DNA of 64,000 bases from Macrostomum hystrix. Its lineage: Eukaryota; Platyhelminthes; Macrostomidae. Position 1 is the stretch's first letter. Every line of letters starts with the position of its first letter. Position numbers and translations under genes: made by a program. The notes beneath the pieces are model-generated. The model ran no database searches and was not told where the DNA came from. It saw only the letters and a list, made by a program, of their open reading frames with translations. This document shows positions 11,601-23,050 of this stretch, piece after piece. Location of the stretch: positions 434,001-498,000 of the forward strand of contig CATNEN010000026.1 of the NCBI GenBank assembly GCA_950097015.1, written 5' to 3'.

Positions 11601-14600
11601 AATTTCCAGGCACTTATTTATTTCTTTAACAGAACAAAGACCAGGGGGGTATTTCAAATGCGTACCTTTTATTTTTCTGCATCTCCTAGAATATTCAAAT
11701 AATCTTCATAATAAGAGAGAGAATAAATTGTAGGAGAGGGAAAGCGGGGAATTAAAGGGGGAGAGAGAATAAAATGTAGGAGAGGGAAAGCGGGGAATTA
11801 AAGGGGGAGAGAGAATAAATTGTAGGAGAGGGAAAGCGGGGAATTAAAGGGGAGGGAGAATAAATTGTAGGAGAGGGAAAGCGGGGAATTAATGGGGAGG
11901 GAGAATAAATTGTAGGACAGGGAAAGCGGGGAATTAAAGGGGAGAGAGAATAAATTGTAGGAGAGGGAAAGCGGGGAATTAATGGGGAGGGAGAATAAAT
12001 TGTAGGACAGGGAAAGCGGGGAATTAAAGGGGAGAGAGAATAAATTGTAGGAGAGGGAAAGCGGGGAATCAAAGGGGAGAAAGAATAAATTGTAGGAGAG
12101 GGAAGGCGGGGAATCAAAGGGGGAGAGAGAATAAATTGTAGGACAGGGAAAGCGGGGAATTAAAGGGGAGAGAGAATAAATTGTAGGACAGGGAAAGCGG
12201 GGAATCAAAGGGGAGAAAGAATAAATTGTAGGAGAGGGAAGGCGGGGAATCAAAGGGGAGAGAGAATAAATTGTAGGACAGGGAAAGCGGGGAATCAAAG
12301 GGGGAGAGAGAATAAATTGTAGGAGAGGGAAAGCGGGGAATTAAAGGGGGAGAGAATAAATTGTAGGAGAGGAAAAGCGGGGAATTAAAAGGGGAGAGAG
12401 AATAAATTGTAGGACAGGGAAGGCGGGGAATCAAAGGGGAGAGAGAATAAATTGTAGGAGAGGGAAAGCGGGGAATCAAAGGGGGAGAGAATAAATTGTA
12501 GGACAGGGAAGGCGGGGAATCAAAGGGGAGAGAGAATAAATTGTAGGAGAGGGAAAGCGGGGAATCAAAGGGGAGAGAGAATAAATTGTAGGAGAGGGAA
12601 AGCGGGGAATTAAAAGGGGAGAGAGAATAAATTGTAGGACAGGGAAGGCGGGGAATCAAAGGGGAGAGAGAATAAATTGTACGACAGGGAAAGCGGGGAA
12701 TTAAAGGGGAGAGAGAATAAATTGTAGGAGGGAAAGCGGGGAATCAAAGGGGAGAGAGAATAAATTGTAGGAGAGGGAAAGCGGGGAATCAAAGGGGAGA
12801 GAGAATAAATTGTAGGAGAGGGAAAGTGGGGAATTAAAGGGGAGAGAGAATAAATTGTAGGAGAGGGAAAGCGGGGAATTAAAGGGGAGAGAGAATAAAT
12901 TGTAGGACAGGGAAGGCGGGGAATTAAAGGGGGAGAGAGAATAAATTGTAGGAGAGGGAAAGTGGGGAATTAAAGGGGAGAGAGAATAAATTGTAGGAGA
13001 GGGAAAGCGGGGAATTAAAGGGGAGAGAGAATAAATTGTAGGACAGGGAAGGCGGGGAATCAAAGGGGAGAGAGAATAAATTGTAGGAGAGGGAAAGCGG
13101 GGAATCAAAGGGGGAGAGAGAATAAATTGTAGGAGGGAAAGCGGGGAATCAAAGGGGAGAGAGAATAAATTGTAGGAGGGAAAGCGGGGAATTAAAGGGG
13201 AGAGAGAATAAATTGTAGGACAGGGAAAGCGGGGAATCAAAGGGGGAGAGAGAATAAATTGTAGGACAGGGAAAGCGGGGAATCAAAGGGGGAGAGAGAA
13301 TAAATTGTAGGAGAGGGAAAGTGGGGAATTAAAGGGGAGAGAGAATAAATTGTAGGAGAGGGAAAGTGGGGAATTAAAGGGGAGAGAGAATAAATTGTAG
13401 GAGAGGGAAAGTGGGGAATTAAAGGGGAGAGAGAATAAATTGTAGGAGAGGGAAAGTGGGGAATTAAAGGGGAGAGAGAATAAATTGTAGGAGAGGGAAA
13501 GCGGGGAATCAAAGGGGGAGAGAGAATAAATTGTAGGAGAGGGAAAGTGGGGAATTAAAGGGGAGAGAGAATAAATTGTAGGAGAGGGAAAGTGGGGAAT
13601 TAAAGGGGAGAGAGAATAAATTGTAGGAGAGGGAAAGTGGGGAATTAAAGGGGAGAGAGAATAAATTGTAGGAGAGGGAAAGTGGGGAATTAAAGGGGAG
13701 AGAGAATAAATTGTAGGAGAGGGAAAGTGGGGAATTAAAGGGGAGAGAGAATAAATTGTAGGAGAGGGAAAGTGGGGAATTAAAGGGGAGAGAGAATAAA
13801 TTGTAGGACAGGGAAAGCGGGGAATTAAAGGGGAGAGAGAATAAATTGTAGGAGAGGGAAAGCGGGGAATTAAAGGGGAGAGAGAATAAATTGTAGGACA
13901 GGGAAAGCGGGGAATCAAAGGGGGAGAGAGAATAAATTGTAGGACAGGGAAAGCGGGGAATCAAAGGGGAGAGAGAATAAATTGTAGGAGAGGGAAAGTG
14001 GGGAATTAAAGGGGAGAGAGAATAAATTGTAGGAGAGGGAAAGTGGGGAATTAAAGGGGAGAGAGAATAAATTGTAGGAGAGGGAAAGCGGGGAATTAAA
14101 GGGGAGAGAGAATAAATTGTAGGACAGGGAAAGCGGGGAATCAAAGGGGGAGAGAGAATAAATTGTAGGAGAGGGAAAGTGGGGAATTAAAGGGGAGAGA
14201 GAATAAATTGTAGGAGAGGGAAGGCGAGGAATCAAAGGGGAGAGAGAATAAATTGTAGGAGGGAAAGCGGGGAATCAAAGGGGAGAGAGAATAAATTGTA
14301 GGAGGGAAAGCGGGGAATCAAAGGGGAGAGAGAATAAATTGTAGGAGAGGGAAAGCGGGGAGTCAAAGGGGGAGAGAGAATAAATTGTAGGACAGGGAAA
14401 GCGGGGAATCAAAGGGGGAGAGAGAATAAATTGTAGGAGAGGGAAGGCGGGGAATTAAAGGGGAGAAAGAATAAATTGTAGGACAGGGAAAGCGGGGAAT
14501 CAAAGGGGAGAGAGAATAGAGTGGAGAGATGAGGAAAGATAAAGAGTATAGAGTAGGGGAGAAGAGAGTAGAGACAACAAAGCAGCAGAGCGGTCTAACT

Positions 14601-15003
14601 AACCCTCCCTATTCCGCTGCATAGAATATGAATCTCCAAGCACGTGTGGCGCATACTTGGAGCACAGGCTAGCCAGCAGGTCCAGGCTCCATCGGCAGAC
14701 ATCGTCTGCGAATCCAGCAGGCGCAGTCGGCATGAGTTGGTCGAGAGTGGCGCTCAGGCGGGCAATTAAACCGGCCAGGGCTTTGCGTGCTGGCTCGAAC
14801 TGAACAGCTCTGGCGTGCAGTGCGCAGTTGCACACGTAGTCGCTGAACACTGCGTTGAAGTGCTCTAGCACTGCCAGGCGAGCTTGCGGCACAGTGCGCA
14901 ATAGATTCAGAGCCAGGTCGCCCATGGACTCCGGGCTCAGCTGGACGCCCCCGCTGCTGGCCGCGATAAAGAGGCCGAGCTCCGTACCCTGCGGTGCTGC
15001 CAT
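8690..15003 (-). CDS. INTS5: Integrator complex subunit 5, five exons
   Basis: Exons (minus): 15003-14604, 11586-10594, 10372-10122, 10024-9470, 9208-8690. Junctions are GT-AG with matching phases 1, 1, 0, 0 (AGG|GTTAGT..AAGCAG; CGG|GTGAGT..TTCAG; TCC|GTGAGG..TTCAAG; AAG|GTTTGG..CCGCAG), giving 905 aa against about 1019 in human INTS5. The N-terminal exon has NLLRTVPQARLAVLEHFNAV and a WSLDLLASLCSKY segment typical of INTS5. The last exon ends with LLNRLLHRHVERLAPLFGEF, matching the conserved HSVLHRNIDRLGLFSGRF tail. The middle is a Leu/Ala-rich helical solenoid. INTS5 is a structural subunit of the nuclear Integrator complex, which processes snRNA 3' ends and attenuates paused transcription. 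Introns 1, 2 and 4 each contain a different minisatellite. Start: the ATG at 15003 gives the conserved N terminus at the expected distance. Confidence 0.88.
9238..9465. repeat. Minisatellite in INTS5 intron 4, about 23-bp unit in alternating types
   Basis: Copies alternate between cattcccatagtccaatcct and cattcaagtagcccacccct types, so the working repeat is about 46 bp. It fills most of the intron 9209-9469. Confidence 0.92.
10428..10572. repeat. Minisatellite in INTS5 intron 2, 30-bp unit
   Basis: Four to five copies of a unit containing attggctggctatgtacaaa, within the short intron 10373-10593. Confidence 0.9.
11712..14520. repeat. Large minisatellite in INTS5 intron 1, 45-bp unit
   Basis: About 62 copies of a 45-bp unit containing aataaattgtaggagaggga followed by an aagcgggg segment. 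Variants are gagag/gacag, agcg/agtg/ggcg and aatta/aatca. The + strand is strongly purine-rich, so the intron RNA is pyrimidine-rich. It takes up nearly all of the intron 11587-14603. The many short minus-strand frames rich in Pro, Ser and Leu come from the repeat. Confidence 0.97.
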
Positions 15004-15229
15004 TGGCTAGCAGAGAAGGGCGCGAGTTGCTGGCAATTTGAAATACGGAATGGGGGTTTCAGCACCAATCTGGCTGCAAATCTGGGACAGAGGTTTCTTA
15101 ATCCGAAAATGCTTAATCCTGTAACTTTTTATCTGGGATTCTTAACCCGGGACTTTCAAACCGGAGATTTTTATCCAGGGATTCACAATCTACGGATTTT
15201 TAATCCTGGTATTTTTTAACTAGGTATTT

Positions 15230-15556
15230 TCAATTCTTGGGATTTTCAATCCTTGGGATTTTCAATCCTTGGGATTTTCAATCCTTGGGATTTTCAATTC
15301 TTGGGATTTTCAATCCTTAGGGATTTTCAATCCTTGGGATTTTCAATCCTTGGGATTTTCAATCCTTGGGATTTTCAATCCTTGGGATTTTCAATCCTTG
15401 GGATTTTCAATCCTTGGGATTTTCAATCCTTGGGATTTTCAATCCTTGGGATTTTCAATCCTTGGGATTTTCAATCCTTGGGATTTTCAATCCTTGGGAT
15501 TTTCAATCCTTGGGATTTTCAATCCTTGGGATTTTCAATCCTTGGGATTTTCAAAT
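15230..15556. repeat. Minisatellite, 16-bp unit
   Basis: About 20 copies of gggattttcaatcctt, nearly perfect, between INTS5 and FAM136A. A degenerate lead-in (atttttaatc-type words) begins near 15110. Confidence 0.95.
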
Positions 15557-15965
15557 CGAGGCTGGTTTATCCTTTGACTTTTTATTATTTTTATAGGGCA
15601 TTTTAATCCCAGACTAAAGGCGAACACAGCTTTTTGTTCTAATAAATTCTGATCGTGAATGAAGTCGATTATATTAAAAAGCACAAGTGGACAAAATATT
15701 TTTTTACTTTGTCTCTATATTTCAGTTTCAAATGGTTACTAACAGACATGCGACACTAATGCATCAAGAAGATACAAAAAGCTTGAACAAGGCAAGCTAA
15801 AATGCTAACTAAATCGACAAAAAAACTGTCAGAGAGATATTGTTTGTCTAGCAATATTAAGCATGATTACTTTCCCATTGTTAGGACACCAATTGCCTAG
15901 TAAATTAGGAACTAAACTGACCCTAACTAAAAATTAACACCAACAACAAGCTAGGTTGATCAGCA
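15557..15965. other. Spacer 3' of FAM136A
   Basis: AT-rich, no gene seen. Probably holds the FAM136A 3' UTR on the minus strand. Confidence 0.4.
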
Positions 15966-17107
15966 TCAAAGCGCAACTTTATAAGCTTTGAGTCGTTCGC
16001 CAATTTTCTTAATAGCTGTAGGCAGGTGTTGGTCCAGGTGTGTACGAACGCAGCTATCGGCGCAGGCCTCCGATGCGATGCGCGCCTTAGCGATCTGGTC
16101 GGAGTTTGGCGAAGCCGGCAGGCCATCTTTGGCTTTGTCGCCGCAGTCCATCAGGCAGCGATGAACCCGGCTCTGAAAGGTTGACAGCTCCACTTCGATG
16201 TCCTTCTCAGCCCTCTGAACAACTTGACTGCATTGTTCCAGGCAGCCCTGCGACTCGCGGGGCGTCGGGTAAGCCTGAGAATTTGTGGATTGAAAAGTAA
16301 CGCTTGAAATTATAGCGAATTTAAAGTAACGATATCTGATTGAAGCCAGAATGTGTCACTGTGTGTAAGCATTAGTGTCAGATAGTGTCAGATATCTGTC
16401 CCTGTGTGTGGGCATTAGTGTCAGATATCTGTCCCTGTGTGTGGGAGGGCATTAGTGTCAGATATCTGTCCCTGTGTGTGGGAGGGCATTAGTGTCAGAT
16501 ATCTGTCCCAGTCTGTGAGCATTAGTGTCAGATATCTGTCCCAGTCTGTGAGCATTAGTGTCAGATATCTGTCCCAGTCTGTGAGCATTATTGTCAGATA
16601 TCTGTCCCAGTCTGTAAGCATTAGTGTCAGATATCTGTCACAGTCTGTGAGCATTAGTGTCAGATATCTGTCCCAGTCTGTGAGCATTAGCGTCAGATAT
16701 CTGTCACAGTCTGTGAGCATTAGTGTCAGATATCTGTCCCAGTCTGTGAGCATTAGTGTCAGATATCTGTCCCAGTCTGTGAGCATTAGTGTCAGATATC
16801 TGTCACAGTCTGTGAGCATTAGTGTCAGATATCTGTCACAGTCTGTGAGCATTAGTGTCAGATATCTGTCCCAGTCTGTGAGCATTAGTGTCAGATATCT
16901 GTCACAGTCTGTGAGCATTAGCGTTATATATCTGTCGCAATGTTAAGCTATTCAAAACCTTGCCTGAACATCCTCAACACAGCGAATAGAACATCTAAAT
17001 GTATCGGCCTGGAGTTTGCGCAGATACTGCCGATCAATCTGGTTAATCTGACGATGCACCTCTTCCTGGAAGATTGTCTGGATGTCTCGCCCTGTGTCCT
17101 GGCTCAT
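15966..17107 (-). CDS. FAM136A: FAM136A-like twin CX3C mitochondrial protein, two exons
   Basis: Exon 1 is 17107-16964 (48 codons), exon 2 is 16274-15966 (102 codons plus stop), giving 150 aa; human FAM136A has 138. Four CX3C motifs are visible: Cys39/43, 59/63, 88/92 and 119/123, the hallmark of this family. Family matches include TFRCSIRCVEDVQ, CLMDCGDKAKD and a Lys-rich C-terminal helix after DQHLPTAIKK. The protein is known as a mitochondrial intermembrane-space protein; paired CX3C motifs normally form disulfides through the MIA import route. The intron is phase 0. The acceptor is a normal TTCTCAG, but the only donor that preserves frame well is CAG|GCAAGG, a GC donor; GAT|GTTCAG, four codons earlier, is a weaker alternative. 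The intron contains a 33-bp minisatellite. Confidence 0.88.
16374..16935. repeat. Minisatellite in FAM136A intron, 33-bp unit
   Basis: About 17 copies of a 33-bp unit containing gtcagatatctgtcccagtc; the main variant is ccc/cac. The left edge has shorter units with a gtgtgggagggc segment. Because 33 is a multiple of three, both strands show an open frame of more than 160 codons. Confidence 0.96.
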
Positions 17108-19843
17108 TTCTTAAATATTTTACTGAAGCAAAGTGTAGTAATTGTTTTGTACCATTTTAACAACAAATGCATGATGTTGGTAAAAATCATAGGTGTAAGT
17201 GACAGTCACTACATTAAAAAAATTCCCAACCCTTATGTTTTCTTGGGCTGCTACCAGCTACCATACAGGCCAGTTTTCAGTTTGTAGCTTTCTACTCTGA
17301 TGCACATGCCTTGGCTTGGCTAAATCCCAGTACCTAGGCCTAGCCACAGCAGCAGCAGCATAAGTAGTTTTGAATCACTTTGAACTGTCTCTTCATTGTT
17401 ATATAGCATTTTTTATGAATGCTTAACCATCTTTGAGGAAATCTTTTAGCTAGATAATTAATATATACTTTGTTAGCTGACTTCACTATTCTCCATTCCC
17501 AAGTATGGCAGATAAGATAAATAACAGTATGGTTATTTATCAATATTTTTATATAAAAATATTCTTAAGGTTAATTTTTCAAGGAAATCATGCTCACTTT
17601 GAATCAGAATTGAAGTTAGAGGCTGCATACACAGGGTTTCACTATCTGTCTTCAATGTGAGTCTGTGTACCACCAAGCAAGAAAGAGGCAAATTGGCAAT
17701 TAAGAGACACTAGTGTGCATTACACAGCTAATCCTGGGCATTGCTGTCAACACATAGGAAAACCATCAAAAAACAAATTTTCTGTGGTCAAGTTGTTGCC
17801 TGCAGCTTTTGTCAGCAACTGTCAGCATTTTGTGTGACTTAATGCTGACCAACATTTTTGCTCAACCTGATGGCCCACAGCCACTTGCACCCTTGCACCT
17901 TATGCAACATATGTAAGGATGATCTTAAAAACTTTGCCAAGCCAAGAACTTTTGGCTGTCTCTCTATAGCTACAAGTCCTACTAGGCTGCCAGTTGCCCA
18001 TGCCAAACACTTTAGCAATGTTGTCTGCCCTAGCATCCTATCTGGTGGTGACAAAGCTCATGTGCTGCATTTAATTCTGCTGCTGGAGCTACACCTGTTG
18101 ACAAGCACAATGCAGGCATTCTATAAAGAACATTCATGTGTGTGGTTTGAAAATATGGTGCCTAACTTATGGCATACAATGTTCAGTATGTTCAGCATCA
18201 TGGCATAAGCTTCACAGACAACACAAACCATAAGCTGCTTCGAACTACAGACTTTGAACTTAGTTGTTAGTGTATGACTTGAAAATCAGCTTTGCTTGAA
18301 CAAGACACATTCACTACATAAATTATCTAATTTTTTCACATTATTTACAAACCTAAATGTTGCTGTCACTCCAAAAATACTAGCAATCTTCTATCACATT
18401 AAAGAATTCTGCAGAACCAAGGGAAAATGGCCTTGGAATATAGAGTGAACAAGTGCACAGAGTTGATACACAGAGATTTCACTTTGCACTATGAGCAATA
18501 CAAGGTAGTCAACTAGGCCCTACCTAGTAGGCCCTATGTAGGCCCAAATATAGGCCCTACCCTTGATTTTCAGACAATCTGCTAGCAGCTATGCAACATT
18601 AAAACAGTTGCTTTTTACAAACTGAAATTTTTTAATGTGCCTACTTGGGTATAGTGGGATGATAACTCTGGGATCACATGCCTTATTAAGATAAGATTTG
18701 AATTAGGTTAGGAGACAAATCTCACTATGGCTATTTAAGTCAATGCTAAGGATTTCTTTCTATAGGCCTACACTATTGCAAATTATTTTGGCGAAGGGTG
18801 AATATTGTCTATGCTTGCCAATTTTTATAACATAATGCTTTCTTGTTTTCTTAATTTGTAATATAATATACTGATGAATTTGGTGCATTATCTGCAGACA
18901 ATGAAGATGTTTGTATAATCTTATAATCATGTCTTTATAAAGAACATTTTTGGAAAAATATAATTTTATAGAAAAATAGAATGTGTCAGGTTTCCATTTT
19001 GCTTGCAATTAATTTTTATTCAGTATATTGTCTATTTCATCACATATCTTTTCCTTGTCAATGATTTTGGGATTATGTTGCATGGAGAACAAAAATGTTT
19101 TCAATGTTATAAATTTGTATAAATAACTATAAATATTCCTAAGGCTGGATTAAACAATCTGATAAAAAATACTAGGCTATTAAGTTAAATAAGGTAATAA
19201 CAACATCCACAGAAGGTAATAGCATCAACTAATAATAAAATGAATATGCTAGGCCTACTGCAATTGCATTACTTTAGTTAAGTTTTAATTTGAGCTTTAA
19301 GTTCAAGCTCTATAGCTTAAAATATATAATTACAATAAGCTATAGCTTACTAGTAGGGCCTTGTCGTATGACTGGTAGTCGTATGACCATTAGTGGTGTG
19401 ATATTAGGTGTAGTGTATGACTGTATGAGTGTATGTATGAGTGTAAAAATAAAAAATCACACCTAATAGCGTAACTGAGTAAAAAATTAAACAACAAAGT
19501 GGAGTATTTTATGTATTCATCGCTGGTCTAAATATAGTAAATTGACAGCACTTTACAATCGCTTATGTTATAGGTTCTGCGACTGCATTAGGACCGACAT
19601 GACGGATTTATACATGTGCTGCAATTTAGCGAGGCATTAATTCCTTTTGTCAATTCAAATTAATGCGCGACTGAAGTCGTTAAAAACTTTTTTAAATGCG
19701 AGCTATTACGACAAATGGATCATTAATCATTTTCAGAGACGATCCTTATTTATTGGGGTTGAAATTAATTGCTTTAGACATCTACAACCGATTTTTTGCT
19801 GACCTCAACATCTCGTATTGTTAGGAAGCTCATACGTTCTTAT
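17108..19843. other. Gene-poor AT-rich region
   Basis: No gene or clear repeat seen over 2.7 kb. Short frames (up to 116 codons near 17.9 kb) show no family resemblance. A small cluster of taggccctac words occurs at 18510-18560. Confidence 0.5.
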
Positions 19844-19852
19844 GTTTCAATA

Positions 19853-20485
19853 ATGTAATGGTTCCCCGATACATATTCAGATTTATACTCGAAATATAAC
19901 AAACACTCTGGCTCTGTCGTACCAAATCACATGAAAATTTACAGTCTTCGAACAGCAAGCGAGTTATCAGTGCAAATCAAATTTGGAGTCGATTCGTAGT
20001 ACAGTTCAAAAGTTATTCACGTCTGAACTGTGCTCGCCTATCTCCGCAATGCATTTATATGCAATCTTAGATGCCATATTTATATTCAGAATAGAGCCAC
20101 TTTCACAGCATCAATTTCAACCAAACTTTACAGTCTTTGAACAGCAAGCGAGTTATCAGTGCATATCAAATTTGGAGTCGATTCGTAGTACAGTTCAAAA
20201 GTTATTCACATTCTTTTTCCCATTACCAGCCAGTTTTCCCCATAGAAATAATGGAAGTGCAGCTCGAAACACGTGATTCGTTGAGTCATCGCGGAGATAG
20301 GCGAGCACAGTTCAGACGTGAATAACTTTTGAAATGTACTACGAATCGACTCCAAATTTGATATGCACTGATAACTCGCTTGCTGTTCGAAGACTGTAAA
20401 TTTTCATGTGATTTGGTACGACAGAGCCAGAGTGTTTGTTATATTTCGAATATAAATCTGAATATGTATCGGGGAACCATTACAT
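19853..20485. mobile_element. Foldback MITE with about 195-bp inverted ends and 9-bp target duplication (Mutator-like)
   Basis: The left arm 19853-20047 is the inverted copy of 20291-20485 with about three mismatches. The element begins atgtaatggttccccgatac and ends with its complement. It is flanked on both sides by the same 9 bp, gtttcaata (19844-19852 and 20486-20494). Long terminal inverted repeats with 9-bp duplications are typical of Mutator-like elements. It has no transposase. The loop holds an extra direct copy of part of the left arm (20119-20213 resembles 19931-20025). Confidence 0.88.
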
Positions 20486-20494
20486 GTTTCAATA

Positions 20495-20964
20495 TTGAGT
20501 GTAGGAAAGGGTAATGTTGATTTAAATTACGCATTTACACAATGGCTTAGAAAGCATGCAGTAAAACATTATTGCTGTAAGCCTTTGGGAATATTTTATG
20601 ATTGACAGCTGAGCCGAATTGTTACTGGTAAGTAGGAAGATCTACATCAGAAAACGAGCTAGCGCCTAGCGGGATCGTTTAACGCTTACAGTACGTGATA
20701 ATACTGCAATGCCACTCTATTCTTTCTCGGTTCAAATTCCCTCGCACTAATTGTACGAGTATAGTACGAGCTACATTGAATGTATAAATTTTACATAGAA
20801 TATTTTGCCTTACCATTAAAATAGGCTAATACACATAAGTAGAAGTATAGAATACTACTAGTAGTAGTGGTCCTTTGTATATATACGTGTAGCTGCAACT
20901 GTGGTAGCTGCAAGTCATATTCCTTTTGTATTTTAAATTCAATAATTATACGCCTTAAATTAAC
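20495..20964. other. Spacer between the foldback element and the LINE
   Basis: AT-rich unique sequence, nothing recognised. Confidence 0.4.
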
Positions 20965-21995
20965 TGGAAGGGAAAACCAAAAACAGATCTACTATCGGAT
21001 TTTTCTTTGATGTGGAAGGAGCTTTCGATAAAATCTGGCATGATGCACTGCGATATATAGACTCCACAAAATCAAACTACCTATCAGATTAACCTGGATC
21101 TTTTCCAACTGCGTGTCAGACCGAGAGATAGCCGTTAGAGTAAACGGCCAACTCAGTGACTACTTCACGCCTGAGGCTGGTGTTCCTCAAGGTGGAGTTC
21201 TCAGCCCCAAACCCAAAGACATCAGGGTCAGAGCCAGTCAATTTGCCGATGACACACCAATTTGGTGTCAGTCACTCAAGGCCAGTGTAGCCGGCAAACT
21301 CATACAGGATTTCATAGAAGACTACCAAAAATGGTTAAGCAAATACGGCATCAAAGTCAACCCAAACAAGAGTAAAGCCATCGCCTTCATCCACAAAACC
21401 AAGAATTTTGGTCAGCCTCCACCCATCGCCTTCAACGGAACCATCATCAACTATCAACCAAACGTCAAATTCCTTGGAGTCACTCTTGATCCTCAACTCA
21501 CACTCTCTGCTCACTGCTTCAACACTCTGAAAATCTGCGACCTTCGAGTTCTGCAACTACTTCGAGTAGCACAACTCACCAGAGCCACAACCAGTTCACT
21601 CCATTGCTCAGCCGAATCAGCAGAGCCTACATCGAAAGCATCATCACCTATGCCTCACCTATCCTCACCTTACTAGGCAAGTACCATGTGGGTAGACTGC
21701 AAATTATACAAAATCGCGCTCTGCGTCACTGCCACGATGCACCCAAATACTGCAAAAGTTGCCTTTCTACAAAAACTTTCAAAAGTCGAACTTAGTAAGA
21801 AAAGAATTGATGATCTAGCCAGTAGGTGGTTCCTGCGGGCTAATGCCAATAAAATACATGCACTAGATAGTGTCACAAACATCTCGCTAGCAAAAAGAAC
21901 TGTTCCAACAACTAAAGAAAATAAATAGAGAGGAAAACTCATAAACCCAGATGGTCTGGATAAATTAAAATGCATTGCTTACTACTTGTATGCTA
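20965..21995 (+). mobile_element. Dead, 5'-truncated Jockey-type non-LTR retrotransposon (reverse transcriptase and C terminus)
   Basis: Reverse transcriptase motifs are readable in several frames: FFDVEGAFDKIWHDAL near 21000-21050 (the catalytic Asp block), then TPEAGVPQGGVLSP near 21165-21210, then FADDTPIW near 21240-21270 and NVKFLGVTLDPQL near 21460-21500. Frame changes occur near 21060-21110, 21600 and 21690. The stretch between the PQGG block and the FADD block is only about a dozen residues, whereas this family normally has several tens, so an internal deletion removed part of the palm domain. The C-terminal region continues to about 21928. The 3' end may be near the ttgactttgactatg word at 22004. 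The copy cannot encode a working enzyme. Confidence 0.85.
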
Positions 21996-23050
21996 CTTAG
22001 TAAATTGACTTTGACTATGTAACTAATTTGCTTATTTAACTATAGTAAATGCATGCAAAACTAACCAGGAACATGCTGAAACAAGAATACTAGACTGAAA
22101 AGCTATCCGGGTCAGCTCAGAAGCAAATGGAAAAGTCAGACCCAACTCAACTATATATAGGCACACCGTCAACCATTGCTATATTATATAGACTGGACAA
22201 CTCTCACCGCCTATATTGTGGTGGTGAAATTAGATGACAAAAAACTCAGCACGCTACTCATAGTAGATCCAGCATGTTCCTAAATTTAATATTTAACTCC
22301 AAAATTACAAATAATTGAATTCCAGGTCCTGTGCAGGCAGGGGTTTTGGTGTGGGGTTTTCACACCTCAGACCTTTGTTCGCAAAATAAGACTCTCGATC
22401 TATCCATCAATCAATCATATCAAAATTATGAAAACTACAAATCAACTAATAGATTTATCTTTGTGATAACCCGCGCACTGAGGTACGTGTTTTCCCACTC
22501 CTTTTTTCCCTCGCACACTGCACATGGCCTTTGTTTTAATTTGTTTTATTATAGAGTTGCACCTTATTGTTTTACTTACTCATGCATGTACTACTTATGT
22601 GAATGCCTAAAAGACTACTACAACACACTAAAGAATCAAACTCTATAATCTAAACTCGCTACTTTTTATAATTTCCAAACAAGTAATATGTATTGCTCAT
22701 AACTCCATAAATAAAATAGATCAATGTTGCGTAAGAGCTTCGGCTGATGCGCGGGGAGCAGGGCGCAAAAAACCCTGTGTTATACCCCAAACTTAATAAC
22801 AACAACAGCAACAAGACTTCGCCTTGCAGTGCTTTGAGAGATTGAGTTAAATTTCTTCCAAGGTAAACTTTGTGTTGGCAATTATAATTTCAAAATGGCT
22901 CATTCAGGGCAGCAGTACGATGTTTCATATCCTCTATTGACAAACAAGGCTAAAGAGTTAAATTGGCGGTCTGAATCGTAGCCACGCATAACTGCTGGAA
23001 TAAGGAAGCCACGGTTGCTTGTCGGCCTGGACGTAACCATGGGATTTAGG
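21996..23050. other. Spacer with possible retroelement debris
   Basis: No gene seen. A stretch near 22740-22835 (gcgcggggagcagggcgc followed by an aacaacaacagcaacaag tail) looks like the 3' end of an unidentified retroelement, but this is weak. Confidence 0.3.

Noticed and set aside
17858-18208. 116-codon ORF near 17.9 kb
   Set aside because: AT-rich, no recognisable domain, no neighbouring exon; length is expected by chance in 64 kb.
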